DNA from: Brasenia schreberi
Taxonomy: Eukaryota > Streptophyta > Magnoliopsida > Nymphaeales > Cabombaceae
Assembly: GCA_036023115.1 (NCBI GenBank)
Contig: JAYKKT010000090.1
Span: 36,417,501-36,481,500, forward strand
Reading direction: 5' to 3'
DNA: 64,000 bases
A program made the translations under genes and the position numbers. Below are positions 56,446-64,000 of the stretch, piece after piece. Every line of letters starts with the position of its first letter. Positions within the stretch are counted from its first letter, which is position 1. A model generated the notes under the pieces. That model worked only from the letters and a program-made list of their open reading frames with translations. It was not told where the DNA came from and ran no database searches.

Positions 56446-57273
56446 TTTTGTTTTGATCCTTGATATCAGCAAGGGCATTGAAGATGGTCCCAACTTCCTC
56501 AATTTCTCAGTTTTGATATTCGGCCGGTTCCATGCACAATTGTGTGAGACGATGATACGCTTTCTCTAATGTTTCATGATCCGACTCGTCACAATAGTCA
56601 ACATATCTGACTTGAGTACATCCCTTTTCAGGGGCTGATATAAGAAGCGTCTGCACAGAGGCAGGCATGTTTGCCATCAGGGCACGTCGGAAGACGGTCA
56701 CTGAGAAGGATTTTCTTGATGCTGTAAACAAGGTCATCAAGGGTTACCAAAAGTTCAGCGCTACGCCCAAATATATGGTTTACAATTAGGAGGACCCTTA
56801 GTCCCTCTCCACTCTGCTTGATTATGCTAATCTTTTGAATGTGTAAGCTGTTATCTTGAAATTATCCTCGTGGTTACGAAAATGAGGGAACAAGAAGCGT
56901 ATCTTCTGTCCTTTGAAGATGGTATTATCCTTTTTCTTTTTCTGCATTTGATTTATAAGTTAAGAGAAACTGCCACTTGTATTTCATGCTCGTTTGTTGT
57001 TAGTCTGATGTTTCAATGATAGACGATGCCGCTTGGTAAGTTGATACTTTGTCCCTATGGTTTGAATGAACGCTTTCTTCCTCGCCTATGCTGATAGAGG
57101 CGGTGACATTTTTGGACCGACCTGCCAACCCGAGCTATAAAGTTTGGGGCTCGTCAACAAGAAACGGCCCAGCCAAATTTGAGCTGGGGTCAGTGGGAAC
57201 AAAACGACCCCGTTGACCTGATTTATTATCCGTCGCTAGTCATAGTAAATTACTTCTTTGCTGACAATTGAGG

Positions 57274-58093
57274 TTATACAAAGCATGAAAAAGCTAGCAC
57301 CAGCAAATAGATCACAATAAAAGTCAATGTTACAATACTGCAGCATGGTGCATTCATAATCTGAGGGACAAGAAAACCTACCGAGGGAACTTGTTCCTCG
57401 CATCTTGTCCAATTAAAGCTTGAGCCTCTGTTCGGATTCGGAGGCGCCAAAGGAACCAGCAATCCACAAGTCAGCACTGGAGTGCAACTTGTTGCATTTA
57501 GAGGTCCCATGCTCAGACATACCTTAGCGAACACCTTAACATCAATATGAAACCATCCTTGAGCTCTCTGCAAACATGAAATCACTCGCAACGACATACC
57601 CGTGATCCATCCAAGATCTGCCACTAAATCTTGGGTATACCGTTGTAACATTAGTCTGCACCTGATAAAAGCTTGGCGCCTGCACTGCGGCGAACAGCTC
57701 TCGACTGTAAGAGGCCATGACCTGAAGATTTTCATAGTATATCCCAATCTTCTTGTTGTGGTTCCTTACTCTGACATTTAAAACCAAATTGTAACTCAAA
57801 ATATTTTTATGCCCAAGGTTGAATTCAGTTAGCGATACATTGTTGAAGCTAATTTGCGGTGCACTTGGCCTAACAAGAAGCAACGACATAAGGTCACATA
57901 TGCTGAGGATGAGAGAGATGGTAACAAGCAGAAAGTGAGATCTTATAAGTATATAGTTTGGATTTCTTCGGATTCCACATGAATGCCTTGAATGGAGTTT
58001 TTGTTCATCTGGTGGCTTCTCTCTGAAACTGTGATTTCTCCTATCGGTGGGAAACTGTGAAGTGCAGAAGGGAAGGTGAGGAAGATATAACAA
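57274..58093 (-). pseudogene. NHL/LEA2-like protein gene with frameshifts
   Basis: One minus-strand frame (58093-57542) carries a hydrophobic segment (FLLVTISLILSICDLMSLLL) followed by RPSAPQISFNN, SLTEFNLG, LVLNVRVRNHNKKIGIYYEN and SFYQVQTNVTTV. These are hallmarks of NDR1/HIN1-like membrane proteins with a LEA2 domain. From about 57570 homology moves to the next frame (AQGWFHIDVKVFAKV, then CGLLVPL) up to the stop near 57274. The change at about 57570-57580 behaves as one extra base; the 32 nt between a GT and CAG there are too short for an intron. The first frame also has no ATG before the hydrophobic segment. NHL proteins act at the plasma membrane in defence and stress responses. Sequencing error at one or both sites is possible. 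Confidence 0.75.
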
Positions 58094-58340
58094 GGCACCA
58101 TTTTGTTGACATGGGCTTCTCTACTCCGTGGATATTATAATTGGATTTGAGTGGAAATATCAATCTTCAAAGTAAGCACCCAGGGAAATGCGAGTCGATG
58201 TTAGACTTTTAATTCTTTTTTTTTCTCATTTCATTATTGGGATATTATTATATTGATAGTGGTGACCAAGCTATGGTTTCCATCTTGCTCTTTTGGTAGA
58301 CAACTAGGTGACCCAACTATAACATTGTTTAGCCCCAAAG

Positions 58341-58428
58341 GCCCGTAGCTCACGGTCTGAGGGTTGGCTCCATTGACAGAAGGTCAGGAGTTTGGTACGG
58401 GTCTACCTAAGCCCAGCTTGCCTAAAAA
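58341..58428 (+). repeat. SINE family A copy, diverged
   Basis: CCGTAGCTCACGGTCTGAGG, GTTGGCTC, GAAGGTCAGGAGTTTGGTAC follow the family A order. Confidence 0.5.
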
Positions 58429-59590
58429 CACATAATATCGTTTAGGACATGGTAGCTAGTACCATAGAACCATGCGTGTCTGAAGGCTTGTCAATCCACT
58501 CCATTAAGTTGTTCTCCCTTTCCCCATTTTTCAAAAGAAAAGTTTTTCAAATGAACATATTGAGGTAGATGCGTGACCAATGCAAAAAACTAATTGTATC
58601 CCATAAAAAAGTTAAGTAGCAGCAATAAGGATAGAATGATGCATCTCCCAATGACAAGGTATGCGAAATTAGATTGTGCAAACTTTCAAAGGGGTATAGA
58701 AAGGTACAAAGCATTAAAAGAAAGTATAAAAAAACAAAATAACAATCTTCTTAGCAATTAAATACTAATACGACACTATCGAATACAACAACAATTAAGA
58801 ATCCATATAGTTAACCCATAGGAGAAGGGTTTGCCTTGGTTTGATTTTGGTGGTTTGAGAGGTGGAGTACTAGTTATGTTATTGCAAGGTTGATGTTCTA
58901 TGGTGAGAACTACCTTCATAATGATTTTTCCACTAGAGCTTCAAATAAGTTCTAAGTAAGCAGTAACGATGATCATAAATTGTGATGCAATACAAGCTCT
59001 TGATAGTTTTTCTCAGGATCTTGTGCTAATTCCTTGTTCTAAAAACATTTCAGATGTTAATCTCACTCTTCTACCACGGTGAAGGCTTGCCTAGTCCGGG
59101 TCGACGGACTAGGTGTGGATCATATTCGAGCTTGAGCAATCGTGAGGGACTGGCATGACATTAAGTTGGACGAGTGAGTTGCCACATAGTGCTGATCTTT
59201 TATTTTTTAACTTTAAAATAAAAGAATTATAAATTCAAATAAGAACTGCCAATAACAAAAGAGAAGACCGCATATTGTGAGAATCACAACTTAAAGAATA
59301 AAATGACTTGAAGAAAAATACAAGAGGGTGAAGTGAACTACATTAGTAATCAAAACTTGGTTTACAATGTTAGGAAATGAACGTTTAACGCAGCATGGAA
59401 TCAGCCCTTGTTCTTCATCTTGGTTCAAAGTTTTATTTTAACTCCAAAAGAGCTGTGGTTGGAGCTCTGGCTTACCCGATATTTAACACTATAGCCCACG
59501 GTTGAATCTATGAACTATAATAAATAGTCTGTTCCAACCTAAACAGCTCCGTGGGTTATTCGCCTCCGTGATTCATATCCACCAGGCATC
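58429..59590. other. Intergenic, no gene seen
   Basis: AACAACAATTAAGAATCCAT at 58787-58806 may be a further LINE-tail remnant. No coding signal otherwise. Confidence 0.5.
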
Positions 59591-60499
59591 TCATAAATAT
59601 ATTTTTCCCTTAGTGTTGTGCTTAACTCTTGTGCTGCATATGCCTAACAACACACGCCAGACAGCGCCATCAGGCTCCCACTCCATCTCTTCCACCAGAT
59701 TCCTTGCCTCTTCGAACAAACCCTCCCTACCCAACAAGCCCATAACACAAGTGTAATGCTCTAATCTCCTCCTCAACCCCCACTCTTTCTCCATCTTCTC
59801 CCAATACTCCAACCCTTCCTCCACCATTCCCACATGCCAACATGCGGCCAGCACCGTCGTCAACAATACCTCATCGGGCTCCTCCCCGGTCTCCCGCATC
59901 TCCTCAAACACTCTCAGTGCCTCGCGGCCACGGCCATGCATCCCATACGCACTAACCATTGCGGACCATGACACCAGGCTTCTACGAGGCATTTCGTCGA
60001 ACAATTGGCATGCAGCTTCCAAACACCCACATTTCCCGTACATGGTCACGAGTGAATTGCCGATTGCGATATCGGAATCGAAGCCGGCGATGATAATGGC
60101 GCCGTGAAGCTGCCGGCCCGTCTGCAGTGCAAGCAAGCCTGCGCAAGCTTTCAATATCGCCGGGAACGTGGAGTGGTCGGGTTTGCGGCCGGAGAGTCCT
60201 AGACGGGCGAAGGAGTGGAAAGCTTGGTGGTAGAGCTTTCGGGTGGCGTAGCCTCTGATCATGGCGTTGTGGAGGAAGGTGGTTTGCTTGTTGGTCCAGG
60301 AGAAGATGGTGCCGGCGTCACGCATTCGGCCGCAGACGGCGTAGGCAGCCACGAGCTTGGCGCGGAGGAAGTCGTGGTGCGAGGCGCCATGGACGATGAG
60401 ACGGGCGTGGGCCTGCCTCAGCTTGGCGAGGTTCTTGGTGGCAGAGCACGCCTCCAGCAGAGACACGTACGTCGGGATGTCGATGATGCGACCCACCAT
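59591..60499 (-). CDS. PLS-type pentatricopeptide repeat protein, short
   Basis: An uninterrupted 302-residue ORF starting MVGRIIDIPTYVSLLEACSA. PPR units are clear: AKLVAAYAVCGRMRDAGTIF, HNAMIRGYATRKLYHQAFHS, SLVTMYGKCGCLEAACQLFD, SWSAMVSAYGMHGRGREALR and TTVLAACWHVGMVEEGLEYW. Such proteins bind organelle RNA for editing, splicing or stability. No clear plastid or mitochondrial targeting peptide is visible; the ORF enters the first repeat almost at once. It ends just after the start of an E-type motif (EWEPDGAVWRVLLGIC), so E/E+/DYW domains are missing and the protein is about half the usual length. It may be a truncated copy, or continue beyond an unrecognised intron. Confidence 0.8.
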   Translation of the reverse strand: MVGRIIDIPTYVSLLEACSATKNLAKLRQAHARLIVHGASHHDFLRAKLVAAYAVCGRMRDAGTIFSWTNKQTTFLHNAMIRGYATRKLYHQAFHSFARLGLSGRKPDHSTFPAILKACAGLLALQTGRQLHGAIIIAGFDSDIAIGNSLVTMYGKCGCLEAACQLFDEMPRRSLVSWSAMVSAYGMHGRGREALRVFEEMRETGEEPDEVLLTTVLAACWHVGMVEEGLEYWEKMEKEWGLRRRLEHYTCVMGLLGREGLFEEARNLVEEMEWEPDGAVWRVLLGICSTRVKHNTKGKIYL

Positions 60500-61762
60500 G
60501 GTCGCCCTCGTACATCTTCATATCGTTGACACTTTCTTTAAACCACAAAACAAGTGGGGCTCGCCAACCCAACGTGGGCTGCATCCACCTTACTATTATT
60601 CTTCGAATACACACAAGGCCTCACCTTCGGTCTCCCTTCTCCTTTATCTTTTCTAAAATTGTTTCTTCCTTTCACGCTAAGACAATGTCCGAAAGGGAAG
60701 TAAGAGGTTATTTGCCCTCATATTTTAAATATCCATCAACGGTTGGCCTTTAACAATCAATTTACATTTTTTTGTCATTTTTAAAAAAAATTGTATTTTA
60801 ACTGTATGGAAAAATAATCACAGTGCAAACACATACATCTAGCGCAATATTTTGTTTCTGCTACGGATATTTTCTTCATGGTAGTGACTAATTGATCTAC
60901 AATCGGGGCTAGACATAAGAAAATAATTGAAAACAGAATGTGAATTCTTCAATTCAGTGAAGTGAAGAGACAAACAACTTGAGAACGTTACAGTGATAGT
61001 ATTGTAGCAAACTGTGAACAGCAGATAAGTGTTGACGTGAAGAATAGTTGCGTATTGACAGATAACTTAGCCGAGGTGATTCGGTCGATCTCCACCTTCA
61101 GTCGGAGGTGTCAATAGTAAGCAATTGATCATCTCATTTGTGACAATGGTTGACAAAAGGGAAGCAGTGAAGTTCAGAATAACAGGCACACAAGTACAAG
61201 ATAACCTCAAATGAGTTGCCACCACTCATATTTCAGCACTGATCATGGACTAGCAGCATTTAATCCTAGTTCCTTGCTTGTTTTCGGAAGGAACAAGTCC
61301 TTCGACTTCATCAATCCGAGAATAACTCGGCTGTAAGGCAAGGCAACTGTGGAACTGCTTCTTTCCTCCCCAAACTCACTATGGCCATCATGATTGAAGA
61401 AGGTTTTTAGACATAGGGATGACTTTGTTTTCTCCCTTTAGTAGCAATTTCAATTTCTTCGCCACGGGCACGGCATGCTTATGAGCAATGTATCCTTGTT
61501 ATTGAGATTCAAAATATCAATGTTTTTGGCTATGGCGTTTGTGTTTTTACATTATTCTTTCGTGCTACTTGTTGAAGTTTATCATAGTACCATTGGTGCT
61601 TTAATAAGGTTTCGATTAAGCTCAAAAGGAAATCTCAAGTTTTTGGTGCATAAATGCATTATAGCTTCAAAGCATGATTTCTTCTAATTACCAGTCGAAT
61701 CCTCTAATAACAATTGATGAAGCAAACATGAGAAACCACTGCAACTACCGTTTCCCTTTTTT
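60500..61762. other. Intergenic, no gene seen
   Basis: 60500-60660 is the probable 5' flank of the PPR gene. Nothing recognisable in the remainder. Confidence 0.5.
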
Positions 61763-61886
61763 CGGTTACAAGAGGAGGCCGAAGCCTAGCACTCACACTC
61801 ACACATGCAGCCTCTGGGAGTTTGAACTCCCCATCAAAAGCACTGACACTGGAGTGCTCTGCCATTGAGCTAATGCTCTAGGTGCA
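61763..61886 (-). repeat. SINE family B copy, best preserved
   Basis: On the minus strand: TGCACCTAGAGCATTAGCTC, AATGGCAGAGCACTCC (tRNA D-arm/A-box-like), then GGGGAGTTCAAACTCCCAGA (T-arm/B-box-like) and GTGTGAGTGTGAGTGC. The arrangement is that of a tRNA gene head with a drifted body. Confidence 0.72.
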
Positions 61887-62134
61887 CCGTTCCCTATGTG
61901 TGTAACTGTGTTTAATTATGCAAGAATTTTGGAAATTAATATTCATTTCAAAGAAGGAGAGGAAGGCCTAAGAAGTGTGGAAAGATAAAATATGAGCTTT
62001 CTTTTTTGGAGTTTAATGCTATTAAGAACGCATGTAGCTTATCCCCCTAGTGCGGCAGGCTTCCTTGTGGTTTTGGTTTTGGATTTGGATCTTGATTCAT
62101 TCCAAAGAGGACCAATATGGAGAAATACACTTAC

Positions 62135-62479
62135 TGGAGTATCATTAATGTCTACAATGGCAAGTATATTTTTCTTTCCTTTAATTCTCAGGTGCTTACC
62201 AGCCATTAGCAACCCGTGCTTGTTCAAACAGTCCTTTAATATCCCATCCTTTAGCCATGAAGATCCAAGCTCACACCCGGTGTAGTCGAACCAGCAATCA
62301 ACCTTAATTTGAGTTCCATCCTTTGTCACAAATGCTGTTTGTGTAGTGAGATGGTCCAAGTTAATCTCTTGGTTCGGAAGAATTCTGACACTTTTTGAAG
62401 ATAACCATGCCAGTGTTTTGTTTGAAGCTCTTGTACTAATAAACTCGACCAATCTTGATCCCTTGTGCACTAGAGTGAT
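62135..62479 (-). CDS. AIF/AIFM2-like flavoprotein, one internal exon
   Basis: An AAGCAG acceptor precedes and a CCA/GTAAGT donor follows a 345-nt open block of 115 codons: ITLVHKGSRLVEFIS, KTLAWLSSKSVRIL, DCWFDYTGCELGSSWL, HLRIKGKKNILAIVDINDTP. This matches the second half of the pyridine-nucleotide-disulfide oxidoreductase fold in plant apoptosis-inducing-factor-homologue proteins related to AIFM2/FSP1; the last block corresponds to the FAD-binding ATG/GD stretch, here AIVDIND where the family usually has AIGDI. The N-terminal Rossmann exons would lie upstream (above 62480, possibly beyond the window) and the C-terminal exon below 62135; neither was found. Could be a gene fragment. Confidence 0.65.
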
Positions 62480-63572
62480 CTGCTTGCTGCTTTGGTTTTA
62501 TCATAGCTGCCCGCCAAATGGATGCAAAGAGATCAAGTTTAATTAAGGATTTTTTAAAAATTAGTTAGTTCTAGTGCCCCAGATCCGAAACACTGATACC
62601 GAATCAAGTATAAACTCGATCTGGGTCCGATCCAAGCCCAAAAGCATGTCATTCTTTCATTAAACTGTGTTGGATTCAAAGCAGTTTATCATGAGGCTTT
62701 TGAGATGAATCAAGCAATGATCATTCTCATCCCCTTTTATAGCTCTAATCAATACTAGAATAGACCATTATCAGCCCGTAATTATCTCAATTTGTTAAAA
62801 AAAATTAATTAGTATTTTAAAAAAAAAATCATATAGGTGCCTACCTGACCAAATATACGAGCCTAACAAATGACCAAGTTGGTAGGGATCGATTTTGATA
62901 CTTATACTCCCTAAACTGCTTCAGCCATCGTGACACGAGATAATTATATGTTATCGACCGCCCATTATCGGACAAGATGGCATACTGCTTCTTCCTGTGA
63001 TTCATAAGTTCGGAGGAAGGGGATAAAGAAAAATCAGTCAGTAAAATGCTCGTTATTATAGTTAGTAAGCTGTCATCTTACTCCATTTTTTAGACAATAC
63101 AAAATAGAAAATATGTTATTGCTGTTCATGTGGACGCTATTGTTTCAAATCTCTCGATATCTTCAATGTTGAAGCAAGACAGACAATGGAATGAAACGGC
63201 AGTATGCACATTTAGATCATTTTAGGGCTTAGGACAAATCAGTTTGTGTTTGATGTTCATATGAGAATATGAAGGACAGGCCTAAATTTGGGCTCGTCTT
63301 ATCCTGTATCTCTTTCAACGGTTGGAAAGAAAAGATAGCCAAAATGAGCCGATAGGAAAGGGATATAGAGGATCAATGTATCTGTCAAATGTTTCCGTAC
63401 GTGTGTCCATATTATATAGCACATGCTTATAAAATATGTGCACAAACAACTGCATTAAATCATTCTTAATTATCTTTAATTGTTCAATTAAAGAGAATGA
63501 TTATGAAAAAATGTACTTTTACAATTTTTATGAAAAGTAAAAAGTAAGCAGTGCATGGGAAAAACCAGGTTT

Positions 63573-63608
<36 letters not shown>

Positions 63609-64000
63609 AACAAGATCGACATGGTTATTCATGCCCTTTTTTTTTTTGGTAGAATAAGTACAATTTAAAAAATTTAAGGATTTTGATAGTGCATGCGTGG
63701 GGGTTGGCCTGACTCACAGACGCACAAATTACCTATACTATAGGTAGGCAGACTATAGTAGCAAGACTACAGTGGGATCACAATGTTATCACACTCATGT
63801 TCTGAAAACGCAAATGATCACTCATGAGTAAACAACATCAATGATACATGTATTTAATAAGTTGAATATAGATTACTTCAAATATATGCATTGATACACA
63901 CTCATCCTCATATCACTTTCTAGATTACCGCAAATTGTGTTTTAGACTTAGTCATTTTAATTATCAGGTCCGTTCACAACTAAATCCAAATCCTTATTCC
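62480..64000. other. Right end of the window, no gene seen
   Basis: AT-rich, with (TA)n at about 63578-63604 and a T-run at 63640. No upstream exon of the AIF-like gene could be recognised. Confidence 0.5.

Larger units (their letters stand above)
51100..56789 (+). pseudogene. RPT1: 26S proteasome AAA-ATPase RPT1 (regulatory subunit 7), disabled copy with introns
   Basis: RPT1 is one of six ATPases that unfold substrates at the base of the 19S particle. Exon-like blocks: 51100-51183 ([20 protein letters not shown]), 51923-52004, 52400-52477, 54036-54097, 54206-54349, 54434-54652 (Walker A GPPGTGKT), 54729-about 54873 (Walker [11 protein letters not shown]), 55967-56142 ([12 protein letters not shown], Arg-finger region) and 56632-56789 (ends KYMVYN). 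Lesions: the third exon (IKESDTGLAPPSQWD region) is not recognisable between 52005 and 52399; the 54206 block is 144 nt where 145 keep phase, a single base lost in its PLPPKID codons; and the Walker B exon loses homology after QLDGFD, so the ARGNIKVLMATN sensor-1 part is absent and a TGA follows. Spliced introns show it arose by DNA duplication, not by reverse transcription. Confidence 0.88.

Noticed and set aside
57568..57599. A 32-nt GT...CAG interval that would restore the NHL frame as an intron
   Set aside because: It is far below the minimum size of plant introns, so a frameshift is the better explanation.
60215..60656. Plus-strand ORFs of about 100 residues opposite the PPR gene
   Set aside because: They are antisense shadows of the PPR coding sequence.

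Overview
The window is nuclear DNA of a flowering plant. It has GT-AG introns, plant-specific gene families (OVATE, HVA22-like, PLS-type PPR, NHL/LEA2), many AG/CT and AT microsatellites and a mixture of degraded plant retroelements. Coding sequence is sparse (about 9 kb of 64 kb). I cannot name the species from the sequence.

Layout. 1-6 kb: repeats, including a 456-bp tandem duplication whose copies differ mainly in an AT microsatellite. 6.1-7.1 kb (+): intact single-exon OVATE family protein with an internal ~24-residue repeat. 7.2-12.1 kb: no gene. 12.7-14.0 kb (-): broken heme oxygenase-like copy. 16.9-25.3 kb (-): intact nine-exon gene for a ~1,197-residue GMC oxidoreductase fused to an alpha/beta hydrolase, with a ferredoxin-type cysteine motif. 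28.8-29.1 kb (+): RTE-type LINE 3' end. 29.7-30.3 kb (-): first three exons of a lipid-droplet-associated hydrolase-like gene, remainder not found. 33.0-45.0 kb (+): intact six-exon HVA22-like gene stretched to 12 kb by introns that hold a SINE, a LINE with a perfect 22-bp target duplication, and a decayed Copia element. 48.6-48.8 kb (+): short ORF for a secreted, very acidic 76-residue protein. 51.1-56.8 kb (+): 26S proteasome ATPase RPT1 copy that keeps its introns but is disabled. 57.3-58.1 kb (-): frameshifted NHL/LEA2-like gene. 59.6-60.5 kb (-): short PPR protein. 62.1-62.5 kb (-): one exon of an AIF/AIFM2-like flavoprotein.

The genes are unrelated neighbours; nothing suggests a shared pathway or cluster. 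The strongest biology is (a) the GMC oxidoreductase-hydrolase fusion, (b) the number of broken or partial duplicates (heme oxygenase, LDAH, RPT1, NHL, AIF) beside intact genes, and (c) two tRNA-derived SINE families, one with convincing target-site duplications. All exon calls come from reading splice signals and frames by eye; homology calls rest on remembered family motifs, with no database search.
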